From Chloroflexota bacterium (GTDB lineage Bacteria > Chloroflexota > Chloroflexia > Thermomicrobiales > JADLAZ01), in contig JADLAZ010000067.1 of assembly GCA_020849725.1 (NCBI GenBank), positions 1 to 53,427 of the forward strand: a stretch of 53,427 bases of DNA. The letters are read 5' to 3'. Position 1 is the first letter of the stretch. Every line of letters starts with the position of its first letter. Shown here piece by piece: positions 8,849-17,264 of the stretch. Below the pieces are notes generated by a model. The model had not been told where the DNA came from. It saw only the letters and a program-made list of their open reading frames with translations, and ran no database searches. The position numbers were made by a program, and so were the translations under genes.

Positions 8849-9760
8849 GTGAGCGCCGTCTCCACCTCGCCCGCCGCCGGTGTGCGGCAGCCGTTCGCCG
8901 CGCGCTCGCGGGCCCACGACCTGTGGCAGCGCTTCTGGCGCAGCCGGCGGGCGGTCACCGGCGCAGCGGTGATCGTGGTGGTCATGCTGTCGGCGGTGCT
9001 GGCCAATCTGCTGACGCCGTTCAGTCCCGACGCGCTCAACCTGGCCGCCGCCCGTCAGCCACCGCTGTTCACCGACGCTACCGGGCGCACCTACCTGCTC
9101 GGCACCGACGCGCTCGGGCGGGATGTGTTGACGCGCATCCTCTATGGTGGGCGCATCTCGCTGACGGTCGGGCTGTCGGCGGTGTTGCTGGCCGGCCTGC
9201 TTGGCGTACCAGTCGGACTGCTGGCCGGCTACTACGGCGGCAAGGTCGACTCTGTCATCATGCGGCTGGCCGACGTCCAACTGGCGATCCCCGGCCTGCT
9301 GCTGGCGATCGCGCTGGTCGCCGTCGTCGGCGGCAGTGTCGGCGCCATTATCGCGATCCTGGCCTTCACCGGCTGGGTCGGCTATGCCCGCATCGTGCGC
9401 GGTGAGGTGCTGTCGCTCAAGGGCCGGCCGTTCGTTGAGTCGGCCCGCTGCATTGGCCTGAGCGACGGCCGCATCATCCTGCGTCACATCCTGCCGAACG
9501 TGTGGACACCGGTGATCGTGCTGGCGACCAGCCATGTCGGCGGCGTCATCATCGCCGAGTCCTCGCTGACCTTCCTCGGCATCGGCGTGCCCCGCACCAC
9601 GCCGACCTGGGGCACGATGATCGCCGACGGCCGCGCTTACATCGAGACCGCCTGGTGGATGGCAACGTTCCCCGGCCTGGTGTTGACGCTGACGGTGCTG
9701 GCGATCTACTTCTTCGGCGACGGCCTGCGCGACATCCTGGACCCACGCCTGCGCCTGTGA
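8849..9760 (+). CDS. ABC importer permease, DppC type
   Basis: This 303-residue permease starts at a GTG preceded by GAAAGG. The cytoplasmic N-terminus is followed by a helix (AVIVVVMLSAVLANLL in context), then the family motif HLLGTD-like segment, here YLLGTDALGRDVLTRILYGG. The helices LTVGLSAVLLAGLLGVPVGL and later ones complete the core. The EAA loop reads ESARCIGLSDGRIILRHILP near residues 196-216. The C-terminus GDGLRDILDPRLRL is standard for DppC. It forms the heterodimeric channel with the preceding permease. No ATP-binding subunits follow, so the ATPases must be encoded elsewhere. Confidence 0.93.
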   Translation: MSAVSTSPAAGVRQPFAARSRAHDLWQRFWRSRRAVTGAAVIVVVMLSAVLANLLTPFSPDALNLAAARQPPLFTDATGRTYLLGTDALGRDVLTRILYGGRISLTVGLSAVLLAGLLGVPVGLLAGYYGGKVDSVIMRLADVQLAIPGLLLAIALVAVVGGSVGAIIAILAFTGWVGYARIVRGEVLSLKGRPFVESARCIGLSDGRIILRHILPNVWTPVIVLATSHVGGVIIAESSLTFLGIGVPRTTPTWGTMIADGRAYIETAWWMATFPGLVLTLTVLAIYFFGDGLRDILDPRLRL

Positions 9761-9819
9761 CGGCCCGTGCTGGGCAGCTGCCGGCTCCGTGACAGCCAAT
9801 TGAGACCGTGGGAGGGGCG

Positions 9820-10935
9820 ATGCGCATCACTGACATCACGAGCTATACCATTCAACTGCCGGTCGTGCCCGAGGCGCGGGTGGCGGGCGTCCTCGCCGAT
9901 GTCGCCATCACCGAGGTGACGACCGACGAGGGCATCACCGGCCGCGGCTTCGGCAGCCTCGACCCGGTGTTCATCGAGCGCCTGATCAAGCCGACCTTCG
10001 TCGGCGAGAACCCGTTCGACGTCGAGCGGCTGCTGGGGCAGGGGCTGCTCTTCTGGCCACCGGTCGAAGTGGCGCTGTGGGACATCATCGGGCAGGCGAC
10101 CGGCCGGCCAGTCCACCAGTTGCTGGGTGGCGGCCGGGCGCGCCAGCCGATCTACCTCACCTGCGTCTGGCCGGGCCGGATGGGCCAGCGTGGCTTCACG
10201 CCCGAGCAGCAGGCCGAGATGGCAGTCGCCTACTATCGGCAAGGATATGGCGCGATCAAGCTTCAGATGTGGCGCGACAACCCCGACGATGACCTGGCGG
10301 TGGTGCGCCTCATCCGCGATGCGGTCGGCGGGCGCGAGGCACTGGAGATCATGATCGACCGCACCGGCCCTGCCTCCGGGCAACTGTGGACTTTCGAGAC
10401 GGCGCTGCGCGTCGCCCGCCGGCTGGAGGAGCTGGACGCCACCTGGCTGGAGGAGCCGCTGTCACGCGGCGACACACGCCAGTCGGCCGAGCTGGCTGCC
10501 GCCGTCGATCTGCCGATCAGCGGTGGCGAGGCCGACCGCGGGCTGTGGCAATTCAAGGAGTACCTCGTCCATCGCAGCTACGACATCATCCAGCCAGATA
10601 CACTCGGCTGCGGCGGCATCTGGACGGCGCGCAAGATCGGGGCGCTGGCCGAGGCATTCGGTGTGCCGTGCATCCTCCACGGCAGCCACGGCTTTAACCT
10701 GTTCCCCTGGCTGCACGTCGCCGCCGCCATTCCCTCGTGCCGGGTGATGGAGGTCGTCTACATCGTGCCGCCGATCACGCCGCCGGAGCAATGGGCGCCG
10801 CTGGCGCACCTGCTGACGACCGACGAGTTCCTGCATCTGGAGGATGGCGCCCTGACGGTGCCGACCGGACCCGGACTCGGCATCCCCTGGGATGAAGATG
10901 CGCTGCGCTCACTGCGCGAGCGCCCCGTCGGGTAG
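9820..10935 (+). CDS. Mandelate racemase/muconate lactonizing (enolase superfamily) enzyme
   Basis: The ATG at 9820 follows GGAGGGG, giving 371 residues. The N-terminal capping domain is followed by a TIM barrel with the superfamily's three metal ligands visible at Asp180 (IMID), Glu211 or Glu212 (WLEEP) and Glu237 (SGGE). His287 and His290 in LHGSHG are candidates for the acid/base histidine. The usual KxK on the second strand reads KLQ, so the second lysine is a glutamine, and the usual DxN is DRT. Family members abstract a proton alpha to a carboxylate and most often dehydrate or epimerise sugar acids. With a kinase downstream, a sugar-acid dehydratase or epimerase role is plausible but unproven. 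Confidence 0.88.
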   Translation: MRITDITSYTIQLPVVPEARVAGVLADVAITEVTTDEGITGRGFGSLDPVFIERLIKPTFVGENPFDVERLLGQGLLFWPPVEVALWDIIGQATGRPVHQLLGGGRARQPIYLTCVWPGRMGQRGFTPEQQAEMAVAYYRQGYGAIKLQMWRDNPDDDLAVVRLIRDAVGGREALEIMIDRTGPASGQLWTFETALRVARRLEELDATWLEEPLSRGDTRQSAELAAAVDLPISGGEADRGLWQFKEYLVHRSYDIIQPDTLGCGGIWTARKIGALAEAFGVPCILHGSHGFNLFPWLHVAAAIPSCRVMEVVYIVPPITPPEQWAPLAHLLTTDEFLHLEDGALTVPTGPGLGIPWDEDALRSLRERPVG

Positions 10936-11131
10936 GCCGGAGGCCGGCGATTCGGAACCGCTGCTGTCGGTCGTGCCGGCATGGGTGGGGATGACGCCAT
11001 GGAGCTGGTTGCACATGGTGGGCAAAGCCTCCGATGCCTTGCCACGGCCCCCGCTGCGTGCCAGACTGCCGCGGCGGCGTGTGGATGGGACGTGGCGGCC
11101 TCCGCCGGCGTCACCGCAGGGTGAGGTAGGG
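10936..11131. other. Intergenic stretch before kinase
   Basis: The 196 bases carry no visible gene and no clear promoter. The open frame running through it in phase with the kinase has no family similarity and no good ribosome binding site. The stretch contains cgtgccggcatgg, recalling the sequence in the gap at 8701-8723. Confidence 0.4.
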
Positions 11132-12580
11132 ATGACGAACGGTGGACCTGTGCTGCTCGGCATCGACGCGGGGCTGAGCAGCCTCAAGGTAGCGGCCTTC
11201 GACGCCACCGGCCAACTGCTCGGCAGCGCCAGCCGGCCGTACGTGCTGCGGCGCGCGGCCGATGGGGCAGTCGAGGAAGACCCGGAGCAGTGGCTGACGC
11301 TGGCGGCGGAAGTCATCCAGGACTTGCTCGCCGGTGGCGTCTGCCGGCCGGAGCAAGTGGCCGGCATCGGCCTGAGCGCGCGTGGCAGCGCCGGCGTCTT
11401 CGTCGACGGCGACGGGCAGGTGATCGCCGGCGAGTGGCGCGACGGCCGGCACTGGGAGCAGGCGCGGGCGCTTCGCGAGCGCTTCGGCCCGCACTCTGAC
11501 ACGCGGGGACTGGCGTCCAAGACGCGCTACCTGGCCGAGCGAGAGCCGGCGACGTTCGCGCGCGTGGCGCACCCGCTCTTCCAGAAGGACTTCTTGCTCT
11601 ACCGGTTGACCGGTGCGGTGGCGACGGACCCGTCATCCGGCCCGCGCGACCTGGTCTGGCCGGCGGCGGTGTGGGACTGGGTCGGCTTCCCACTGGAGCG
11701 GGTGCCGCCGGTGCGGCCGCACACCGACATCGGCGGACGCCTGCTGCCGGCGGCGGCCGAGGCACTGGGCCTGCCAGCCGGGCTACCGGTCGGCGTCGGC
11801 GGCCACGATGGCGCCTGCGCCAACACCGGCGCCGGCGCGGTCCGCCCCGGCCAGGTCTGTCTGACACTCGGCACCAACGGCGTGGCGCGGTCGGTCAGTG
11901 AGACGCCGGCGTCGACGGTACCCTGGCAGGGCATCTCGGCCTATCATTTCCTGCCCGGGCGCTGGTTCTGCGGCGGCGATGCCGGCCTGCTCGGTCACGC
12001 CCCGACCTGGCTGGCGCGTATCCTGGACGAGGGCCACGCCGCGCTGGAGACGATGGCCGCCGCGCTGCCGCCCGGCGCCGGCGGCGTGACCTTCCTGCCG
12101 TTCCTCAACGGTCAGGTCTGCCCGGAGTCCCGCCGGAACCGGCGCGCCGCCTGGCTCGGGCTGTACGAGGGCGCCGGCCGCGCGCACCTCTACCGCGCCA
12201 CGCTCGAGGGCACGGCCTGCCTGGTGCGCCAGATGGCCGACCGGTTGGCGCTGCTCGGCCTGGGCGGCGGTGACTGGCGCGCCAGCGGCGGCGGCGCGCG
12301 CAGCTCGCTGTGGCTGGCGATCATCGCCGCGCTGCTCGACCGGCCGCTGATTGTCGTCGAACCGGAGGAAGGGCCGCGCGGCGCGTGCCTCTTCCTGGCC
12401 GTCGGCCTCGGCTGGTATGCCACCGTCGATGAAGCGGTTGATGCCTGGGTGCGGCCGGCGCGCATCGTCGAGCCGGCCGTCGATCTCGTTGCCGCCTATC
12501 AGCCGGTTTTCGAGCGTTTCGCGCGCCTGGATGCCGCCGTCGCCGCCGTCGAGCAGCCCCAGGTTGATCCCCGGCGCTAG
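11132..12580 (+). CDS. FGGY-family carbohydrate kinase (xylulokinase-like)
   Basis: The ATG at 11132 gives 482 residues, the normal length for xylulokinase-like enzymes; the frame extends upstream but without family sequence. The N-terminal ATPase-fold motif LLGIDAGLSSLKVAAFD replaces the more common DxGTxxxK. The catalytic-base motif GGHDG places the Asp at residue 226, followed by the phosphate-binding GTNG loop. The second actin-like domain contains FLPFLNGQVCPESRR and GGGARSSLWLAIIAALLDRP. The enzyme phosphorylates a sugar or polyol with ATP. Its place after the importer and enolase-superfamily gene suggests it traps the imported compound or its product. Confidence 0.9.
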   Translation: MTNGGPVLLGIDAGLSSLKVAAFDATGQLLGSASRPYVLRRAADGAVEEDPEQWLTLAAEVIQDLLAGGVCRPEQVAGIGLSARGSAGVFVDGDGQVIAGEWRDGRHWEQARALRERFGPHSDTRGLASKTRYLAEREPATFARVAHPLFQKDFLLYRLTGAVATDPSSGPRDLVWPAAVWDWVGFPLERVPPVRPHTDIGGRLLPAAAEALGLPAGLPVGVGGHDGACANTGAGAVRPGQVCLTLGTNGVARSVSETPASTVPWQGISAYHFLPGRWFCGGDAGLLGHAPTWLARILDEGHAALETMAAALPPGAGGVTFLPFLNGQVCPESRRNRRAAWLGLYEGAGRAHLYRATLEGTACLVRQMADRLALLGLGGGDWRASGGGARSSLWLAIIAALLDRPLIVVEPEEGPRGACLFLAVGLGWYATVDEAVDAWVRPARIVEPAVDLVAAYQPVFERFARLDAAVAAVEQPQVDPRR

Positions 12581-12653
12581 CCGGCCTTCTGGGCGACCCG
12601 GCGCAGCCGCTTGACCGTGGGTCATACTCGTTCTCGGCGTTGGCGCGCACGCC

Positions 12654-12681
12654 CTAGCCCATCCAGTTTATGGACGGCTAG
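12654..12681. repeat. Imperfect hairpin between kinase and LLM gene
   Basis: CTAGCC (12654-12659) and GGCTAG (12676-12681) form the base of a stem extended by catcca/tgga with one bulged base. There is no T-run after it. It may be an intercistronic stabilising hairpin or an operator. Confidence 0.35.
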
Positions 12682-12764
12682 AGCATCTCGGTCAATGCAC
12701 GCGGGCCGTCGAAGTCGATCAGCAGGAAACCGCCGCCACAGTCACGGAGCGAAGGAGGGCCGCA

Positions 12765-13697
12765 ATGCGCATCGGGATCACCCTGCCGACCCCCGGCGAT
12801 GCGCCGGGCCTGCCGGCACTGCTCGACCGCATGGCCGACGCCGACGGCCGCGGGCTGGCGACTGTCTGGATGCCGCACATCACCCAGCGCGGCTACGACG
12901 CGCTGACGACGCTGGCGCTGGCCGCTGGGCGCACACGCGCCATCGAGCTGGCGACCTGGGTCGTGCCGACATTCCCGCGCCACCCGGTAGCGCTGGCGCA
13001 GCAGGCGCTGACCGTGCAGGTCGCCAGCGGCGGTCGGCTGACGCTCGGCATCGGTCTGAGCCACCGAGTCAGCATGGAGGGTGCGTTCGGCTTCGATTTC
13101 TCCCGACCGGTGCGTCACATGCGCGAGTACCTGACCTGCCTGCGCGGGCTGCTGGCCGGCGCGGCCGTCTCCTTCGAGGGCGAGGAGTTCCACATCAGGA
13201 ACTTCGCGCTGGCCGTGCCGGGTGCGACACCACCGCCGGTGCTGGTCGCGGCGCTCGGCCCGGGTCTGCTGCGCCTGGCCGGCGCGCTGGCCGACGGCAC
13301 TGTCCTCTGGATGGGCGGGCCGCGCTACGTGGCCGAGCACGTTGTGCCGGTGATCGACGCGGCGGCGGTGGCGGCCGGCCGGCCGGCGCCACGGGTGCAG
13401 GCGTGCGTGCCAGTGTGCGTCACTGACCGGCCGGATGCGGTGCGCGCGGCCGCAGTCGAGGCGTTTGTGCGCTACGGCCAGTTGCCATCGTACCGGGCGA
13501 TCCTCGACAAGGAGGGCGCGGACGGACCGGCCGATGTCGCGCTGATTGGCGACGAGGCGACGGTGCGGGCCGGTGTGGCGGCGTTCGCGGCGGCCGGCGC
13601 CACTGACTTCTCGGGGGCGCCGTTCACGCCGCCCGGTGAGGATGCCTCTCGAACGTTGGCGCTGCTGGCGGCGCTGGCTGCCGGCACGCCGGCTTGA
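12765..13697 (+). CDS. LLM-class (luciferase-like) flavin/F420-dependent oxidoreductase
   Basis: This 310-residue protein starts at an ATG after GAAGGAGG. It has the bacterial-luciferase-like TIM-barrel pattern: MRIGITLPTPG at the start, then ARTIELAT-like (here AIELATWVVPTFPRHPVALA), GGRLTLGIGLSHR, and the FxGEEF motif (VSFEGEEFHIRNF). The C-terminal half has PPPVLVAALGPGLLRLAGALADG. This resembles the F420-dependent branch of the family. Members oxidise or reduce small organic molecules using FMN or F420. Within this cluster it could act on the imported substrate or a breakdown product. Cofactor and substrate cannot be told from sequence. Confidence 0.88.
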   Translation: MRIGITLPTPGDAPGLPALLDRMADADGRGLATVWMPHITQRGYDALTTLALAAGRTRAIELATWVVPTFPRHPVALAQQALTVQVASGGRLTLGIGLSHRVSMEGAFGFDFSRPVRHMREYLTCLRGLLAGAAVSFEGEEFHIRNFALAVPGATPPPVLVAALGPGLLRLAGALADGTVLWMGGPRYVAEHVVPVIDAAAVAAGRPAPRVQACVPVCVTDRPDAVRAAAVEAFVRYGQLPSYRAILDKEGADGPADVALIGDEATVRAGVAAFAAAGATDFSGAPFTPPGEDASRTLALLAALAAGTPA

Positions 13698-13765
13698 GCC
13701 GGCCACACGCCGCGGTCGCCCGCGCCCACGCACGAGCCGACCGGCTAGCGCGCGGAAAGGAGAAC

Positions 13766-15793
13766 ATGGTCGATCGCTCGTTCCTCGACCCCGCGGCGCT
13801 CGAAGCCGTCATCGTCGCCGACACGCACTACCTGCCCGACCCCGGCGCCCGGCCGCTCGAGTTCGAGTCGCGCCGCCGCCAGGCTGGCCGGGCCGAGCAT
13901 GCGCTGCATCTGGCGGCGGCGCTGGCGCCAGCATTCGTCATCCACCTCGGCGATCTGGCCCAGGCGGTGCCCGAAGGCGACGGCTTCGGTCGCGCCGTGG
14001 ACGAAGCCGTCGCCCAGTTGGCGCGCTGCGGCGTCCAGCCGCACCAGGTCGCCGGCAACCAGGACATCGGCGACAAGCCCGACCCGACCATGCCGACCGA
14101 CTGGGTGACGCCGGCGACGCTGGCGGCCTTTGAGGCGCGCTTCGGCCCGTCGTGGCAGGCCTGGTCGGCCGGCGACTGGCGCTTCATCATTCTCAATTCG
14201 CAGATCATGAATGGCGCGCTGCCGGCAGCCGAGGCGCAGCGTCGCTGGCTGGAGTCGGAGCTGGCCGCGCACTCCGACCGGCGGCTGATCATCTGCCTCC
14301 ACCTGCCGCTGTTTCTGACGGCCGCCGACGACGCCGACCTGGGTCACTACGACACGCTCGGCCAGCCGGCGCGCGCCTGGCTGCTCGACCTCATCCGGCG
14401 TCACCGGGTCGAGCTGGTGCTCAGCGGCCACTCCCACTGGTCGTTCCTGAACCAGATCGGTCCGACGCGGCTGGTCGTCTGCCCGTCGACCAGTCACACT
14501 CGTCCCGGCTTCAGCGAGTTGTTCAGCAGCGCCGCGCCACCGGAGCAGGGCCGCGACGACACGCCCAAGCTCGGCATCACGCTGCTGCGGCTGCAGCCCG
14601 ACGGCCCGCGGCTGCACCTGCTGCGCACCGGCGGCGCGACCGGGCCGCTCGACACTGACCGGGCGCGGCTGCTGACTCGCCAGTCGCGCGATCTGCCGGC
14701 CTCGCCGCTGGGCGTGACCCTGACTCATCCCCTGGTGTCGACGGCAGCGGTGCCGCTGGCGTGGCCATCGGCCGTGCGCCAGCCCGTGCGCAACGACTAC
14801 CCACTGCTGACCTGTCTGGAGCTCGGTGTGCGCTACGCGCGCGTGCCGGCCGCCGACCTGGCCGACCCGACTCAGCGGGCGCGGCTGGCGCTGCTGCGCG
14901 CCGAGGGGGTGGCGCTGATCGCCGGCTGGCTCTGGCGCGATGGGTTCGATCTGGCCGGCGCGGTTGAGTCGTGCGCCGAACTGCTCGACGGTGTCGAGGT
15001 GCAGTTGCCCGGCGCACGCTGGCCCGAGCCGGCCGTGCTGACCGCGCTGGACACCTGCCGCGCCCGCACCGGTCTCGCGATGACATTGACGCCGCTGCTG
15101 CCCGGCGAGCCGGTCCCCGGCAAGCAACTCCTCCGGACGCGTCTCGGCTACCTCCCCGACGAGGTGGTCGAATTGGATGCCCGGCTGGCAGCGGCCGACA
15201 CGCGCATCGAGCGCGTTCTGTGCCGGTTGACGCCGGCCGCCGGCAGCCTGTGGGCGGCGCTCGACCAGGAGGGGGCGCGACGGCTACCTCAGATCGGGGC
15301 GATCGATTGGGCGCTCGACCCGGCGACGACCGACCCGGCCACGCACCTGGCGCGGTCAGCAGCAGCGCTGATCGCTGTGGCACGCGCGCCAGGCGCGCGC
15401 CTGTACTTGGAGCCGCTGCTCGACCTGGATCGCACGATGGATGTCGGCCTCGGTCTGCTCGACCGGCAGTGTAATCCCCACCCGGTCGTCAACGCCCTGA
15501 GAGCGATCAACACGGTGCTGTTTGGGGCTGACGGGCCGGCACGGCCGTTGCCACCCAGGACCGCCGCCGGTCTGACGATCGTCGGCCTGGCGCAGGCGGG
15601 CCAGCGGTGCTGGCTGGCACTACCCGACGCCGCCCTGGCGACGCTCGATCTCGTGGCGCTGACCGGCCAGGCGACTGGTATGGTGACCTGGATCGACCTG
15701 GCCACTGCTACCAGCCGCTCCATCATCTGGCCGGCCACTGGTAGCGGGGCAAGCCAAATCGTAGCCAGTCCCACGCTGATCGTCGTGCGCTGA
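13766..15793 (+). CDS. Two-domain calcineurin-like metallophosphoesterase
   Basis: The ATG at 13766 follows GGAAAGGAG, giving 675 residues. The N-terminal 300 residues carry the metallophosphoesterase motifs: DTH at Asp19/His21, HLGDL with Asp63, His179 in ICLHLP, and GHSH with His222/His224. The usual GNH(D/E) motif reads GNQD at residues 98-101, so the histidine that normally stabilises the phosphate transition state is glutamine. The C-terminal 350 residues have no recognised motif; alternating hydrophobic strands and helices (TCLELGVRYARVPAADLAD, LLDGVEVQLPG, LYLEPLLDLDR) suggest an alpha/beta barrel. It closes the catabolic cluster and may cleave a phosphoester made by the kinase or imported as such. 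No signal peptide is seen. Confidence 0.8.
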   Translation: MVDRSFLDPAALEAVIVADTHYLPDPGARPLEFESRRRQAGRAEHALHLAAALAPAFVIHLGDLAQAVPEGDGFGRAVDEAVAQLARCGVQPHQVAGNQDIGDKPDPTMPTDWVTPATLAAFEARFGPSWQAWSAGDWRFIILNSQIMNGALPAAEAQRRWLESELAAHSDRRLIICLHLPLFLTAADDADLGHYDTLGQPARAWLLDLIRRHRVELVLSGHSHWSFLNQIGPTRLVVCPSTSHTRPGFSELFSSAAPPEQGRDDTPKLGITLLRLQPDGPRLHLLRTGGATGPLDTDRARLLTRQSRDLPASPLGVTLTHPLVSTAAVPLAWPSAVRQPVRNDYPLLTCLELGVRYARVPAADLADPTQRARLALLRAEGVALIAGWLWRDGFDLAGAVESCAELLDGVEVQLPGARWPEPAVLTALDTCRARTGLAMTLTPLLPGEPVPGKQLLRTRLGYLPDEVVELDARLAAADTRIERVLCRLTPAAGSLWAALDQEGARRLPQIGAIDWALDPATTDPATHLARSAAALIAVARAPGARLYLEPLLDLDRTMDVGLGLLDRQCNPHPVVNALRAINTVLFGADGPARPLPPRTAAGLTIVGLAQAGQRCWLALPDAALATLDLVALTGQATGMVTWIDLATATSRSIIWPATGSGASQIVASPTLIVVR

Positions 15794-15818
15794 TTCAGCG
15801 TTATCTCGGCCGCGCATC

Positions 15819-15833
15819 ACCGTGGCCCACGGT
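15819..15833. repeat. Perfect palindrome after phosphoesterase
   Basis: ACCGTGG-C-CCACGGT is a perfect 7+1+7 inverted repeat 25 bases after the phosphoesterase stop. It has no loop and no T-run, so an operator or cruciform is more likely than a terminator. Confidence 0.4.
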
Positions 15834-15899
15834 CACCCCCTGCCCATCACGGCCTGCCGCGCCACGGTCCACTCGTAATGCGCACCCACCAGATTGGCA

Positions 15900-15939
15900 T
15901 TAGCTTAGCGTTGACTTTGGACTTAGGCTATGCTAATGT
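15900..15939 (+). promoter_or_regulatory. Iron-module promoter overlapping DtxR/IdeR-like boxes
   Basis: The promoter is TTGACT (15911-15916), 17 bases, TAATGT (15934-15939). Two 19-base stretches, 15900-15918 and 15918-15936, match 12 and 13 positions of the known IdeR/DtxR consensus TTAGGTTAGSCTAACCTAA. The outer arms TTAGCTTAGC and GCTATGCTAA are also inverted repeats of each other (9 of 10). This local AT-rich island lies in front of iron uptake genes, so iron-dependent repression is the natural reading. The match was scored by eye. Confidence 0.55.
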
Positions 15940-15998
15940 CTGCACGCAGTCCTGATGAAGGACGGGCACGGCGCCACGGCGTGGACGGAGGAGAGTCG

Positions 15999-16142
15999 GT
16001 GGTGGATGCTATCAGCGTCACCCAATCCATCGGGTTAGTCGTCATTGTCGCACTGGCATCGGCGTTGGTCATCGCAGCCCAGCGAGCGGCCGGCGTCGCC
16101 GTGCGCCAACTGCCGCGGCGTGATGGGGGGGAGCGGCGATGA
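15999..16142 (+). CDS. Small single-helix membrane protein
   Basis: A GTG at 15999 (or the next codon, GTG at 16002) follows GGAGGAG at 15987-15993 and encodes about 47 residues. Residues about 6-27 (VTQSIGLVVIVALASALVIA) form one transmembrane helix, followed by a basic tail ending RRDGGERR. Its stop overlaps the start of the EfeO-like gene by four bases (ATGA), which indicates translational coupling. The longer in-frame ATG at 15930 lies inside the -10 region and is unlikely. No family is recognised; its position suggests a small subunit or accessory of the iron importer. Confidence 0.55.
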   Translation: MVDAISVTQSIGLVVIVALASALVIAAQRAAGVAVRQLPRRDGGERR

Positions 16143-17218
16143 GGCGGCGGCTGTCGATGCTCGTGCTGGCCGGCTTGCTCATACTCGCGCTGGTGGTCCC
16201 GACGGCGGCCGGCGCCCAGACCAGCGCCCCGGCCGCCGACCTGGCCGGGATCAAGACCTATCTCACGACCAAGGTGAGCGGACTGCGGACCAGTACGGAC
16301 GCGCTCAAGCGCGCTAGCACCCAGTACTACTTTCTCGCGCAGGCCATGCAGTTCGATTACCAGCGTCTCTGGATCGAACAGCCCGACCTGACCAGGGCCG
16401 CGCTCGGCGATGCCCGTGCTGCCTGGCTGGCGGCCAGCCCGACTTACGAGCAGATCGAGGGCGTCGTCGCTGGCGTGCCGAGCCTGGCCGAGTACGACGT
16501 CATTCTCGACGCCGGCACATCGGAGGCAGAGGGCGGCGATGCGGTCGTCCCGTTCGACTTGACGCTGCCCGATGGTCGGGTACTCGTCCGGCCCGGCAAC
16601 CTGTTCGGCGTCACCGAGAGCACGCTCTGGGGCACCGACCCGGCCTTCACCGTGTCCGGCGTGTGGGTCGATTTCAACAGTGACGGCATCGCCGACTTTG
16701 GCGATGCCTTGCCCGATGCCAATGTGCTGTATGCCGGCGCCGCAGCGCTCGACGACTACACCGGCGGACTGCAGGGCGCGGCTGAAGCCTGGCCGCCGAC
16801 CGAGTCGGACGCCTTCACAGCGCTGGTCGTGATGACCCCGACGATGGCCGAGTACTTCGACTCGTGGAAGCACTCGCGGTTCGTGGCGGGTGATGCCAGC
16901 ACGCAGCGTGACTTCGTAGCGATCTCGCGGCTAGCCGATATTCAGGACATCCTCAGCGGTCTCCAGATCGTCTACGCCGGTGTCAGCCCGCTGGTGCGCG
17001 CCGAGAGCGAGGATGAAAGTGGGCGCATTGCCGACAGCCTGAGCAACCTCAAAGCCTTCGTCGCCGATGTCTATGCACAGGAGCAGGCCGGCCGGCGGTT
17101 CACGGCTGAAGAGGCCGATACGCTGGGCGCCGAAGCGCAGTATCGGGCGACGGCGATCACCGGTCAGATCACGCAGATGGCGGCTCGGCTAGGCATTGCA
17201 CTCCAGACGGACGCATAG
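16139..17218 (+). CDS. EfeO/imelysin-like exported iron-uptake protein
   Basis: This 359-residue protein has a signal peptide (MRRRLSMLVLAGLLILALVV, cleavage near AGAQ). The mature part is rich in helices and resembles the EfeO/imelysin (M75) group: paired helical bundles with YEQIEGVVAG, AEYDVILDAG and SLSNLKAFVADVYAQEQAGR. The HxxE metal motif of classical M75 proteins is not visible. An acidic DFNSDGIADFGDALPD segment near residues 178-193 looks like a calcium-binding loop. It lies directly upstream of an FTR1 permease, the standard context for EfeO-type proteins that deliver iron to the permease outside the membrane. The family call rests partly on that context. Confidence 0.65.
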   Translation: MRRRLSMLVLAGLLILALVVPTAAGAQTSAPAADLAGIKTYLTTKVSGLRTSTDALKRASTQYYFLAQAMQFDYQRLWIEQPDLTRAALGDARAAWLAASPTYEQIEGVVAGVPSLAEYDVILDAGTSEAEGGDAVVPFDLTLPDGRVLVRPGNLFGVTESTLWGTDPAFTVSGVWVDFNSDGIADFGDALPDANVLYAGAAALDDYTGGLQGAAEAWPPTESDAFTALVVMTPTMAEYFDSWKHSRFVAGDASTQRDFVAISRLADIQDILSGLQIVYAGVSPLVRAESEDESGRIADSLSNLKAFVADVYAQEQAGRRFTAEEADTLGAEAQYRATAITGQITQMAARLGIALQTDA

Positions 17219-17264
17219 AGCGGCGAGCCAGGGCATCGAGACGCGGGCGCCGCGAGGAGTGAGC

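Noticed and set aside
12611..12640. TTGACC and CATACT as promoter for the LLM gene
   Set aside because: The two hexamers are only about six bases apart; with a proper 17-base spacing no -10 element is found.
15819..15833. Palindrome as terminator of the catabolic cluster
   Set aside because: It has no loop or T-run, so only a palindrome is reported.
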